NCBI GenBank assembly: GCA_916613615.1
Contig: OU744731.1
Span: 57,046,289-57,110,288, forward strand
DNA: 64,000 nt
From: Steromphala cineraria
Taxonomy: Eukaryota; Mollusca; Gastropoda; Trochida; Trochidae
Reading direction: 5' to 3'
Both the position numbers and the translations under genes were made by a program. The notes under the pieces were generated by a model. The model was given only the letters and a program-made list of their open reading frames with translations, did no database searches and had not been told where the DNA came from. Of the stretch, positions 34,355 to 47,214 are shown in pieces. Position 1 is the first letter of the stretch; every line of letters starts with the position of its first letter.

Positions 34355-36625
34355 CTGAAATACCATACATGTCAAGTTAATACCTCTTCTACAATTCCAT
34401 AAAATACTGATGATTAACAATAATAATAATGAGGCTAAGTTCATAAAGTCTTAGGAAATATATCCATAAAAGCCTTTAAAGTATCACTATTAGAGCTCAA
34501 GATAAGCAGCATATCTGTGTGTTTGACATACACAAATCATCAAAAAAGAAATTGTTTAAAACAGGGAGTACCGGTACACAAACATTTTCTTTGACAGCCA
34601 AAAGAATTAGAAAACTTGCGTCCTGTACGCAGCAAGTGGTAAAAACTAGCATACTCGAACATACAATTCTACTGAATAGTTTAAAATGGACATCAAAACT
34701 CTGTTAGGCATGTTGTTTACTTTGTAATGTTAACGAGTAGGGAATTAATTAAACTCTACAGCAGTGTTTTTTTGTGAAAAGCACAGCCTATTCATCGATT
34801 CTAGTTATTAGTTAGTCAAACTATGATTGTCTTCAGTTGATATTTCCTATACATGCTGTTACATGTTTTTAAAAAGAAACAAAAATAACTTTCAGTAAAT
34901 CACATTAGACAGTTCAAGAATTGTTTTATCTATGCAGACATGAGAGAATACAAAATAATTCTGAGAGAGTTTATATAACTATTTTCAGCAACAACAACAT
35001 TCAAACTCAACCATAAAAAAACAGTATAAATTAATTTGTCAAAAACAAATGTAACAAGAAAAATATTCATTGCTTCTAATATGCTCAATTGCTTCATTAC
35101 AACGTAATACTATCAAAATCAACAATTGTGAATAAAACAGGAAGGAAGTAAATACTCAATAGGTCAAAAATATTATCTGGAGTACTTACTTTTTAGGAGT
35201 CAAAATTTGCCCTGTTGCTAAACTAAACTAGTGCATTTCTAAGAGCAAAAGACCAAACATATTCCAACTAGCCAAATACATCTACATAACCTCATCCTTA
35301 AATTCAAACAATTATTTACACTTCTAATCTATGCATTTTGCTAGCATTTTATCTTTTTCACTAGCCATGGGCTATTAATTGGATTAGTGTTAATTTAGAA
35401 CCCTACTATTCTTTTGATCATGACAGTGATGTGACAGTATTGAAGACCTGTTGTCATCTAACAACAATAAATGACACTTCAATTTGTTAGCTTATCTACT
35501 TGTGCAAAATCAATAACATGCCTATGAATAATAACAATGATGATGAATATTCATAAAGCATTTTATCTATACATAAGTCATCACTATTCTTCAATCTTCA
35601 AACCGATTAATGTTAACAGTGATGTAACAGCAAGTTGACCTTTTATAATCTATCAATATGATAAACATTCGCAGTAGATGCAAAATTGGCAAATATATTG
35701 ATCTCACTTCGTCAAGTAAATAATATCTACAGATGGGGACAAAAGTACATGTATTCGAACGGTGACACTATCTCCATAGACTTGCATGTTAATTTGGTGT
35801 AGCATTTATAAATAATTTTCATCAGATTCAATTGATTGATTTTTCCTTATATCCAATTCAACTTTTGTACATTTGTATTAAAGGAATATCTATCCTATAT
35901 GTACTTCAAGCTAAAATGATTTTGATACAAACTGCATGTTACAATTATCAGGATACCTAATTAGCACTAGCCCGGTAACCCATGGCTAGTGCAAAAGATG
36001 CTGGGCTAGTAAAGTGCAATGACTGGTAGTCCGATGGACTAGTTGAATTTAAAGAAAATATGATTATATTGGTGTATTTTGCTAGTCAGAATGTCTTGGG
36101 CCAGTGCATCTCAGGATTCAGGAATGCACTAGTCCGAATGGCTAGTACCCCAATAGTACAAATTTAGACCCCTGATTATAAAACAAGAACTTATTTCACT
36201 AAAATATTTTTGCTACACTAAAATTTATAAATTATGTACTACTTATGATGCAAATACTTTTATCCCAAGTATGTAGTTTCCATAAATTCTATAAATCATT
36301 AAATCTTTCATTTGACATTTTGTTTTAAAGAAAATGGAGTAATAAAAGTGATGATGATGATGATGATGATGATTAAAAAGAGTAAATTAAATTCATTATT
36401 AATGCAGTAATAATGATAAGACAAAATGTTGTTGATATGTCAAGTATGCAAAGATAAAGAGAACAATTACTGTCAAGCACCTGTCAGCCTCACTGGATGT
36501 ATACTTCTCAGGGGGTTGAGAATGAGAATTTAATTACCTACACGGCTACTGGGGTTAAAAAGGGTAAAATTGTTTGTTGGCCATGATCTTTCTACTGTAA
36601 AAATATATCAATATACAGTGCTGAT
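34355..36625. other. 5' intron or flank of GPAM; no gene seen
   Basis: AT-rich. It contains a (GAT)n run at about 36347-36373 and a few short segments with CTAGCCATGG / ATGGCTAGT wording (35365, 35980, 36140) that also occur near 23465 and 24047, probably traces of an old repeat. No coding exon was identified. Confidence 0.4.
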
Positions 36626-36775
36626 GGGTAAAGATACGCACCTAAGAGATAAATGATCCGTCATGTCAGGAAAATAAAAGATGTAAAGACAGACAAAAAT
36701 TACAAGCTAACACTTTATTTGCAATTATTACGTTAACTTTTGACAGTAGTTTTGTGTAAGTGCGTATCTTTACCC
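36626..36775. mobile_element. 150-bp inverted-repeat element
   Basis: GGGTAAAGATACGCAC at the left and GTGCGTATCTTTACCC at the right are perfect 16-bp inverted copies. MITE-like, no coding capacity. Confidence 0.7.
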
Positions 36776-37108
36776 TCTGCGTATTTTTACCCGACACGGC
36801 TGTAACTGATTATTGCAAATAATATCATTGCAATAATTATTGTGTTATGTTCGGGGCTTGCAGAATTTAATTCTATTTTTTTGGTCATTTAATGTCCATG
36901 TTTTATTTAACTGAAACATAGATCTCTAACATGAAATATAAACATAAACAATTAGAGTACCACTCATTGTTCAGGCCAAGTAACAGCTTGGCAAAGTTAA
37001 ATGGCTGTAAATTTTGACAGCATAAGAAAGTGCTAGTCTGCTGTTACATCCCTGCATATGTCGCCTGACAATGGAGGCGAAATCAACTGACAGCAACGTG
37101 ACACTTTC

Positions 37109-37348
37109 GCACATACAAACCTCTCATTTCATGTATCCAAATTCTATGTTTAGAGATTCTTCAAGAGCTAAATCTTCAAAATGTTTTTGAGGGCAAGACT
37201 TGGTTACTCCATTTTGTCGATCGAATCGATAGTCGGTTATGCCTGCTGATGCGATGATCAGCTTATCTACATAAATAGATCGAATATCGGCCGGGAAAAG
37301 CATCCATCTGTACAAACAGGGTGACGCAAGGATGTCGACGGGTCATCT
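37109..37348 (-). other. Possible 5' UTR exon of GPAM
   Basis: On the minus strand a strong acceptor (TTCCATTCCACAG) ends at 37349, and a donor-like GTTTGT follows GAGAG near 37108. The stretch between has an open frame of 63 codons without recognisable similarity. Position and orientation would suit an untranslated GPAM exon, but no transcript evidence is available and a separate non-coding transcript is equally possible. Confidence 0.25.
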
Positions 37349-37629
37349 GTGGAATGGAAGAATAGACAGGGCGAGTTAACCCTCCGAGCTGCTAGATGAC
37401 ATTGAGAGTAAACAACGTCAGACTCCGCTCGGTGCAGAAGATCTTTTTCTCAGCTGTTGCACAGCCCGAGTTAGGCACCCGCATTGTGTCTTTGTTCGGC
37501 CATTTACATCCACTGTGACATTTAGGAATCGAAAATGACGAAATGTAGCTTCATTTGAAGGTATTATCCACTGTCGAGGGAATAAACACAATAATTTCAC
37601 CCATCAAGTAGCACGTGTATTCATAATGT

Positions 37630-38842
37630 TGTCTGCTGATGATAATGTATTTACTGAACAGATGTTAGCTGCCAGACGATTGGTTGTTCTGAATTTGCTA
37701 GCCAATCAGACTTATTCTTACACAGCGTAAATGACACTTGGCAGGTGCGAGAAAACCAGTCATCATATCCCTTTTAAAGAAAATCGAAAGAGTTTTACAA
37801 AGGAATAAAGGAGGTTAAATCGTTTGATTGGTTGTGATATCTTTATATTGTAAATCTATACTTTCAATCCTCAAAGACAATATAAATGCTTTATACATTT
37901 CAATGTTTTTCATTACTGCTCCTTTATATATTAAACATGATTTTAATTAAAGACATATATTTTTTATCAAATGAAGATAAAATTTTGCTTTGCCCCTTAA
38001 AATACAATATCATCCAACCTTCTAAATACATAATTTAAGGAAAAATAGTATATCAAACGAACCAAAGAACAAAAGAGTAACTTAAATTTTGACTTTTGAC
38101 GATTTCGATTTTGTAGAATGTCGATCGACGTCGTCTTTGATTCATGGATTTGAAGATACCATCGCCTTACTCCCAAAAATAAGGGTGTGACGTGGTTTAA
38201 TTTTAAGAAGGTATATCTTTATTTATCGACAGTATGCGTTAAATGTAGGCTAGACATAATTTTATGCCACGTTTCGACACAGATTATTGTGTCGTTCTCG
38301 CTACGACACACGATCGAACCTGTGTCGAAACGTCGCATATAATGAACAAAGAAGTTGTCATCCATATATTCCTCTGCTTTATTTGACAAAAATTAAGGTA
38401 CCTTGATTAATGATAATTCATTCATAATAAATAAAGACTTTATCGGTAAGCAAACTGGTTGAATTTAATGCAAATTCGACAAATGTTTATTGAACGTGTA
38501 TTGGATACAATATTTCATTGTTTTGGGTTGCCTCATTCTATTATAAAATCACTGGTTGGTTTTAGGCTTGCTCTATTGTAACAAAGACGTAAATAAAGAC
38601 GATTCTATTTACGTCTTTGATTGTAGCAAGAGTTGTGGTCTGTCCTCAGTTTCTCAAGGACAGTCAAGGTACACGCGATCCTTTGGAGCGAATTTGGGAT
38701 ACTATATATATATATACTGTTTCAGGCTGACTAATATCAAGTTCATCACACATAAGGAACCTCAAAACTTCAAAAGGATACCGTTAAATACAATTAGTAT
38801 AATTTTACTAAAAAATTGCATTGTAGGCCTAGTACGTACCTT
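37630..38842. other. Intergenic; two hairpins
   Basis: 38266-38338 is a hairpin with arms CACGTTTCGACACAG and CTGTGTCGAAACGTCG and an inner TTGTGTCG/CGACACAC pairing. 38581-38620 is a hairpin with arms CAAAGACGTAAATA and TATTTACGTCTTTG. No gene was seen. Confidence 0.55.
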
Positions 38843-39317
38843 GTCTTAAGACACTCCGTGAGTTTTATCACGTAGTGTTTTGCTTTGATACGACCTTAAA
38901 TGATAAAATTTGTTATATAAATTCAAAACATCTCGTGTATTCACTCCTAAATGACAAATATATGACAAATACTTGTTTTCAACGAAAATCTTAAAACAGT
39001 AATATAAGTTCGTTGATATCAAAATTACAAGTATAATTTCCACGAATGCTTGTTATATTACCTATGAAACAAATCCAACTCGTAGCTGTAATTCTGACTG
39101 CTTTACATACGTTTCCAAAAATACGTTTGACTGATTAGCGCGCGTCATTGTCCGGTTTTCGATCATCATCGCGACTTCAAACCTCCCTCTTGACACTAGA
39201 CGACATCGATAAGCTTTAAAATGATTCTTTCCTTTAAGAATGGATAATTCTCGATCAGATGACACTATTTATAGAGTTTGTCATATATGACCCCCAAGAA
39301 CTCGCGGAGTGTCTCTT
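38843..39317 (-). mobile_element. MITE, copy A (inverted relative to copy B)
   Basis: The ends are AAGACACTCCGTGAGTT and AACTCGCGGAGTGTCTCTT (inverted). Read on the minus strand, the interior matches 43524-43950 in order: GATGACAAACT-type, GATCGAGAA, GAAGTCG, CCGGA-AATGACGCGCG, AATCAGTCAAACG and GATAGGTAAT-type segments. It is a dispersed non-autonomous repeat. Confidence 0.75.
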
Positions 39318-40706
39318 TAAGGCCCTTTTCTCATGGACGAATTTACATACATGAACAAATTTACACACTACGTAATAAAGCATACACGTGTAATATTAAA
39401 AATACTTTAGAACTGTTCACATGTTAGTAAACAATGTGTTGTATTTGTCAATTACATACATCAGTGTTATACAAATGATAAACCAAAAGGTTAATATATT
39501 TTGTTCTAGTGCCATATTTCCTGATATTTAGACCGTTTGCCTCCAAGAGGATGTTCCTATACATGTTTTCCAAGAGTTCTTGTCCTGGATCGGGTTCTAG
39601 AATAGAGAGTGCGGCCAAACGAGAGGACAGGGGTTTAGTTGTGTCACATTATCAAATAAATTTTTTATGATGATCAGCGGATGGAAAAGCTAGAATAAGC
39701 AAGGCGACCTTGGAATCGCATTGGAATAGAAAAGTGGCAAAATCAGTTATTGGATGTCATCGGCTGCAGAATATGGCACGATTGGAATTTCTTTTTGAGT
39801 AACGTTGGAACACCAACAGCAGTGTTTAAAATATAGCCTGTCCACCAGTCCTTGACTGGCTACTTTTTGGTCAGGACTGGTAACTTTTCAATGTTATTTC
39901 TTTTTTTCCCCTTAGAAATTGCACCAATAATTTTTCAGGACAGGCTAAGTTTCCAATCTATTGTATACACTGCCAACAGTCTGGACTGCTGTCTTCGATG
40001 TTTGAACGCCAGTGCCACTGAATTTATATGCCCTTGGCAGGGCTGTGGTAAATGTGGTAATAATAGAATTAAATCTATCATATAAATTGTCATGTCATAC
40101 AGGGAGGAGGATACAGATTTTCGTTGTTTGATGCATGTCCAACTTCACTGTGAAATACTAGTTCTTTCTTCATCAAATTGATATGAATGATGATGAATTA
40201 AATATTTTCAGAGTGATTGTTTTCATAATTATCTTTCCATAGATACACGTACTCAATACCTTAATTATTTAACAAGAGCAATCTAAGGATGCAGTCATGC
40301 ACATAACAACGTAAATAAACATAATTATCTATCACGCATCTAAGTAATTATATGTATAAGTATAAGTAATCAACACCACAGATCAAAATTTAGTTTCAGA
40401 AATTGGGATTTAACCAGTTTTATTCTACGAAATCACTATTGATAAATTTTATATAGATATTATGCGTTTGCATACAGGAGTAAAAGTCTGTTCGTTTCTC
40501 ATGACACTAATTACATAGTGTGTAAAACTATGTACATATGTAAATTTACATTTGCATGACCTCCCAAGGTCATGTTAATTTGCTCATAGTGCAAAAATAC
40601 ACAAGAATGGGATTGCGTTCTCATGACACTTTTACATACCCCAATACATTTACACATAAATAAATTTACTCACATATGAAAATCCGTGCTAGAGAAAGGG
40701 GCCTTA
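39318..40706. mobile_element. 1.39-kb TIR element
   Basis: TAAGGCCCTTTTCTC at the left and GAGAAAGGGGCCTTA at the right are near-perfect inverted ends. The subterminal parts repeat ACATAC/ATTTACACA wording. It directly abuts MITE copy A. The interior has only short open frames, such as 39852-40085, without recognisable similarity. Confidence 0.6.
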
Positions 40707-43523
40707 GAAAATTTAATTAAGTTTAGATAAATTACGGTTCTCGTTGATAGGTAGTTTAGATATATAATGATAAAACACAAAGAGCCGAATAAAATTGGAA
40801 ATTAATGCTCGGGTATTTTACTAATCTATCAAACTAAGTTTTATAAGTTTATAAGTTATGAAATTTACACACTCATCAACTTGAGTCTTAATTGAGTCTA
40901 CTATTGATGATACTTCTTGTAACTTACCGCGACATGGTAGAAATCCATTTTGCTCAGTCTATAGACCTACATTTACGTAAACTAGTATATGATTTCGGTA
41001 TCCAACATTTGATAAGCATGCAATAAGATCCTTTAAAAATGTTCGTATATGATATAGGCCCTTATCCAACATGTATGCCACTTGTATTCTTGGTCCACAA
41101 TATAAGTATTTATGTAGGTTTTATCAGTGTACTTAGTGCGTTATTATTGACTGATTACATATCTACTATATATATTATATCTTCATATCTACGTATCATC
41201 AGAAAACTTGACCGACGTGATGCTTACGACAAATATAGTGCTGATCTTAACAAATAATTTTATCTTACGAGTGTGTCTAGTAACAGTTATAAAGTATTCG
41301 AGAACTGTCTTCGAAAAGATCATCAGCATGTAATGCTGTCAATAACGCATGTTAACAATGGTCCAGGGTATTACTATATAATATACTTCATCGCAAAACA
41401 CATGGTGGGTAGGGCTACTCTATTTATTAATCAAATATCTGCTATCTTATGAATACAACCAGGTCCGTCATGAAAAAGTCTTCCACATCTTTGGTTCATG
41501 AAATGTTTGTAGGATCGAATAAATTTATGAATTGGATTTGTCACAAGTAATACATATTTTATTCTATCAATGTAAACTTAAGAAGGTTTATATATGACTT
41601 GAAATATTATCTTCAGCAAAGGTACGTATCTTCAGCTTTTACAACGATGTGACGTTCTATGCTAGGTTAACCTTGGACCAAGGTCTGATTTCCGTACCTT
41701 ACGGTCATAAGAAGTATAGGATGGTCGTGTTCGTTTATTTTTGTCATATTGACGATCTTTACGTTTCATAAAGGTCAAAGTAATGGAAACCTTTCATGAC
41801 GATCAAAAATCCGACCCGATGCAACTGCTTAACGACCTTGCAGGATTTTCAAAAGATCCCATTGATAAAGAAAAGAAGTATAGATTAAAAGGATTTACAT
41901 TTTTGTTGTTTTATTCATATCAACTTCCAAATTGCCACTGGTAGCTCGCAGGATTCCGCCAAATAGCCTTGACGGATCTTAGCAAAGATAAATCCTTGTT
42001 TAATGAGATTGCTTGATTGTCTTGCTTTAAATTCACTTTCCTAACTTCCTTTTCCATCGAGGAGGTGTAACATTGGTGCTATGTCAACGTCTTCATCGTT
42101 TTATTCAGATTCGACCTTCACACTCCATTGTATAGATACACATGTACGCTTTAAAGATGCATTATCATACTTGCATGCGGTTCGGGATGAAATGTAGCTA
42201 TTGAGAATATAAATACATCACTCTGTAAAAAAATCTTTCGTCGAAATTTTGATATCACAATTACATTTTTTTTATAACCAATAACATACTTAGTTCGACG
42301 CCAAGAGCACAGTACCCCCTGTGGAAAGGGCATAGCATTTAACGAACCCGCTTTCGGTGACGTAATCATTGTGCGTGTAGGATTTACACCGTGTCTCAAC
42401 TACCGTAATTATGTTCGGTGGATATCAACTTTGGCAGCAACGAATACCTAATTTCGGTAATTTTGATAAATTATATCCTATTTAATGAATTTTGGTCCGA
42501 TTTTCACAAGTTGGTCGCAAACTTTTGCCAAAAGTATCAGAAAAACAGTAAAATTACTTTTAATTTAAAATTTTTGATTATGTATCTTTAAAGCATATAA
42601 GTGAGTGATGGTGTATTTAGTGGTGGCCACTTGCGCTCTTCTCAGAAGGTACGTGTCTGTCCGAAAGCAGTTGATATGTCAAGAATGAGTACAATAGTTG
42701 GCAGAAGGTAGGGTCATGGAAAACTCCTCTGAAAGAATTAATTAAAAATATCTGTTGTAAAGATGAAAACAGTATCATTTAAACATATCATGAATCATGC
42801 TTCATTGTTGAAACTTGTTAATTGTTGGTTTTTGTATATATGATATTGTACATTTTAGCACAAGATGCATTTAGGAAGCTAATGATGTAGATTTGTTATT
42901 TTTCATTAATTGACACGGTTTAGTATCGTTCGATATAGCCTTATAAGGTCATTATGAATACATATCATAGTTGTATAAGAATCATTGATGCGTTGAAATC
43001 CAAGATAGGGGCTAATTTTCTGTTGAAGACCTGCCTTGTATTGTTTGATGGTTGGAACTCATGGGGGTGGGTATCTAGGTATGCCACGAAAAGAAAAACC
43101 AAGTGTAGTAGTTAAAAGAGAACCTATAGATACGTTTCTGTTTAATGTCATTTGCTAATGAGATGTTTGACCATCTAAAGATACATTTGGCATGGTCTAA
43201 TATTCAGTAGGGGAGAAAATGAGGAAATAAAAAACTTTCCCCTAGGCGTGCTACTGCCCTTGTATTGCAACTGTAGCTTCAATCCATGAGTCATACACAT
43301 CGGTTCAGACCATTGATAATTGATGTTATTAACTCCATTTTGCCTTTGCTTATATGGAACAACCAATTATACACATTAATTAGTATGAGTCAGTATGAGC
43401 AGCTATAAATTAGTCTGTGTAGTCTAAAGTAATTATTTGGTGTCTATATTTATGTAAATAGAGGATATATCGTTTAAAAAGAAAATAAGCATCTAGATAA
43501 TACTACATAGTTTAACTATAGAG
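40707..43523. other. Intergenic; no gene seen
   Basis: AT-rich. The small open frame at 41039-41257 has a hydrophobic composition but no recognisable family and no supporting splice context. A fragment of the TTAA MITE end is near 43247. Confidence 0.4.
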
Positions 43524-43950
43524 CCTCAAGGCGAGTTGTTGGGGCCACAGATGACAAACTTTATCAATAGTGCCATTTGATCGAGAAGTATCGACTATTT
43601 CAGGAATGTATCACTTAAGAACCAATCGACCTTTAATAGTAACATTTTGAAGGTATGAAGTCGTGATTATAGTCGAAACCGGATAATGACGCGCGTCAAT
43701 CAGTCAAACGATATTTTGGAAACATGTGGTAAAACAGTCAGGATGGATATGAGTTGTAAATGTTTGATAGGTAATTTAACAAGTAATCATGTAATTTGGA
43801 CATGTCATTTTGATTTCCATGGAACTATATAACAATTGCCATTAGGGCATGGATATGGGTGATGTTTTGAATTCATATCATTTATCACGCCATTTACTTC
43901 AGTTTAAAAGCATAATATGTGTTGAACATCACGGAGTGGCTCTTTAAATT
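43524..43950 (+). mobile_element. MITE, copy B
   Basis: Same family as 38843-39317, here in plus orientation: GGGCCACAGATGACAAACTT, TTGATCGAGAAGTATCGA, GTCGAAACCGGATAATGACG, CGCGTCAATCAGTCAAACG and the end CACGGAGTGGCTCTTTAAA. It is more diverged at its left end. Confidence 0.7.
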
Positions 43951-44228
43951 GAACGCTATCCGTAACGTTTTCAGATGAACTCTATTGCAGAGCTCGGTAA
44001 CCCAAGCATCCGTGTCAAGTTCAGTTGAAGTTATCATACGACCATAGTATTATTTAGCGCTATCCTTTAATGTCACGTAAGCTAATGATAACATATGATA
44101 ACACCGTGTTGACATTTGATAAATTGGGTACAGACAGACTTAGGTACTATCAACCAGAGCTGAGGTGAGGTGATGTGGTGTTTAAAGCAACTTTCAAGAG
44201 TATTTCACTTATATCGCGGCTGCTAGTA

Positions 44229-44478
44229 TTATTGGAGGGAGAAAGCCCGCAACATCATTGTGGCTCTGCATAGCGGTGAAACCTGCGAGCATTGGCTGGA
44301 ACTAGCGAACCGGGGGGGACCGCCCTGAAATTCAGTGTAGCATTGCACCCAAACCTTACTGCGTGTAGAACAGTTCTCTACTGCAGACAAAGTTGCTGAG
44401 CCCTTTGCGGGATTCGAACCACGGACCTCTTGGTATAATACATTATAACATCCCTGTTCCAACCAAGTGGTTTTCATG
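44229..44478 (-). mobile_element. tRNA-derived SINE
   Basis: On the minus strand a perfect RNA polymerase III B box GGTTCGAATCC (plus 44410-44420) lies about 45 bases after an A-box-like TGGTTGGAACAGG. This is followed by about 170 bp of unrelated body sequence. The tRNA-like part cannot form a full cloverleaf by eye, so it is a SINE head rather than a tRNA gene. The open frame across it is not a gene. Confidence 0.6.
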
Positions 44479-45057
44479 TCATTGACAGTGTAATCTCTTG
44501 TCACCTAATTTTCATTCCATACATATTACGTCAAGGTTCCATTATAGAAGATTTAAGAGGCAGCGTAGTACGTTTTAAGATATTCTATTTGTTCAAACTT
44601 TCCCTTTTTATCTTTAGTGTATGCAAATATGAAACATCAATTTACGCAACACGATTATCTGTAGGCGTATAATAATAATAATATATATGCAGCCATTTCA
44701 GTTTGAACACTAGAGAGATATTCCCTTAAAGAAATCATTATTTGGAATAAAAATTAATGCAGGCAAATGGACACATTTTATTGCTTTAGTGAGATCCAGA
44801 TATTATCTAAGAGAATCTGCTACAACGTCTACCGGTGTTTTGCTTCTAACGGAAATGTAAGAAACTCCACCATTTCCGATTGCCTAACGATACTTAAAAG
44901 TTATCTTCGATATGTTTTAATCGGAAAAGGTCACATGCAGTTCTAGGTCACAAATGTTGGCTTCACACATTGTCGCAAAGTATGCAAATACAGAAACGTT
45001 GTTTAGAAAAAGTTAAATATATCATTAGGGGGTTTTAGTTTGCAGTTTTGATGCAAA

Positions 45058-45112
45058 ATCAATCTAAATAAATTTAGATCAACAGATTTTTTGTTTTGTC
45101 ATACTGTTGTAT
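45058..45112. repeat. Solo end of the AATCTAAAT element
   Basis: A copy of the left end of the element at 45572-46399: AATCTAAATAAATTTAGATC then AACAGATTTTTTGTTTTGTC and ATACTGTTG. It is truncated after that, suggesting an older or abortive copy. Confidence 0.75.
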
Positions 45113-45571
45113 ATATATAGTATAGTACAAATAGCCAATCCTTAAATGATATTTAATAATTAAACCACTTTATTATTTGATTGACAGATGGTAGTGAAAC
45201 ATCAGTAATGATGGGAAAATCTTTATCATCCTTTTATCAAGTGTGAAACACTTTTATACTTTTATTATGACTCTAAAATAGGAAATGGACGTTTAGTTTG
45301 TAATATAATATACCAATACCATCATACAAAAGTAGATTACATACAAATACTGGATAAAGCCCATTTTTTCAATTAATGTATCTCCAATCATTCTTCAATC
45401 ATGTTTTGCAGATAAAGAACCTAATAACTTTGAATCTACGTAATGGCAAGTTGGAATAAGAGACCAAAACATCTACTGTTGTCCTTACAAATGGTTTCTT
45501 GGAATATTCCTTGAAAACCATAACATTTAAAACTTTAAATCAACCTCAAATGAAATTGCCATGTAAAACAT

Positions 45572-46399
45572 TCAATCTAAATAAATTTAGATCAACAGAT
45601 TTTTTGTTTTGTCATACTGTTGATCTAAGATTGACCAGTGTGAGAGGTCGTCCCGGTGACCTCTCGTATACAAATAACGAATTCGCGATTTGATCAATCA
45701 AATTCGACGTCACAAACAATTCATAGTCGCTCATTCAATGTGTGAACGGAAGAAACATATGATAGCTTATGGCCTGTTCTCAGTAACAGTGTGCATTGTG
45801 AAAAATAGATTTTGTTTTTGATACTGATAATAAAAATATCAGTAGGTTGGCCTTATTTTGGTTGTATGAAACATTTTTAGATTTATGATTGACAAAAAAA
45901 TCACTATTTTTTAAATCATTTGGATGGAAACGAAAGAAATTAGTTCAAACGAGATTTATAAAATAGAGTTACCTCCCCTTGCATGAGGATGTTCGTAAAT
46001 ATTGACATTTATCATGCTCTAACTTTGTGATTATTATTCGCCACGTTAGTATCTGTGCGATGTGCAATCATCATTTGTCATTGACAACCAGCAAATACGC
46101 TAATCATTTTAAAATGAAAAAAATATAATCTATTAATACATCCAAGCAATCGGATTATTCATCGAAATGGTCGCTCTGCTCCGCTCCGAATGATAGCTAG
46201 AGCTCCGAACATCATCCTTTTCAAAAGATGTGCTGCTGAGTTTTTTAAACTTCCAGCGAGCTAGGGCAACTTTTCTGATTGGCCGAGCGGCTGATTTCAA
46301 TTTTCAGAGGTCAGCGGGATGACCCGCATATACGGGCCAATCTTAGATCAACAGTATGACCAAATATAAAATCTGTTGATCTAAATTAATTTAGATTGA
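45572..46399. mobile_element. 828-bp element with about 62-bp inverted ends
   Basis: The arms 45572-45633 and 46338-46399 are inverted copies. Each contains the internal palindrome ATCTAAATAAATTTAGAT (or ATCTAAATTAATTTAGAT), then a TCAACAGATTTT block, and ends at GATCTAAGATTG. There is no transposase frame. The interior has a GGTGACCTC / GAATTCGCG-containing unique sequence. Confidence 0.8.
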
Positions 46400-47214
46400 T
46401 GCAAAATATTCCTGGTTCATTGGTTTACACGTTTCAAAGTAGTCAATAATTACAAGCACACCAAGAGCGGTCTAAAATAACTCATCTGCCTACATTGTAC
46501 CTAGCAGTGGACACCTGATGAAGTTTGTTGTCAAGGAGATCAGATATCATAGTGTTTCAAATGTTTACTCAAGATTATTAACTGTGGTTTGTAATCACCA
46601 ATTTTGTGTTCACCCTGTGTGTATTTCATTTTTAGGATAGGTCTGAACCACAATCACTTGATGCATGGCCAGTGCTCATATACCATATATATAGTATATG
46701 GGCAATATCCATGCCCCAAGTGCTTGTGGTCTGAAAGTCAAACGGAAGCGATCAAGAAATGTGTCCCACCCTCCTCAACTTGTTTTGTGCCGATAATATT
46801 GGTACCCACTTGCGCATTTGTAAAAATGTCACAATGGTGTGTTTTGGCGGAACATCCTGGCTTGAAATATCTGCATTTCTTAACCATCTATCCTGTAATG
46901 TCTGCCTGCTGTCTTGTTGATGAGTTGAGCTTCTTATGTTGAGGTTTAAATATTCCCATACAATGCTGAAATTCTGCAGCTCACTTCTTGATAGTAGAAC
47001 AGCCAGTTGATACCTGTAAAGTGTATTATCCAGACGCAGGAATATACTAAGTTTGTCTCAAGAAGTCAAAATCAGCAGTATTTTCAGTTAAGTTTTGACA
47101 AAAAAGTATGATGAACAATAATGCAGAGGAATATATGGATGACATATAGATTGTCATTCCAACCTCTAAAATTCCTCTCATAGAAGTTATGATAAACTAG
47201 AAATATGTGCATGT
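46400..47214. other. Intergenic; unassigned open frame
   Basis: The plus-strand frame 46604-46942 (112 codons) contains several cysteines but shows no recognisable domain, and no splice or Kozak-like context supports it. Nothing else was seen. Confidence 0.4.

Noticed and set aside
44229..44504. tRNA gene or 91-codon protein
   Set aside because: The B box is perfect, but acceptor and anticodon stems do not form a plausible cloverleaf, and the open frame simply spans a SINE.
46604..46942. 112-codon plus-strand frame as a gene
   Set aside because: No recognisable domain, no signal peptide or splice support, and it lies in AT-rich intergenic DNA.
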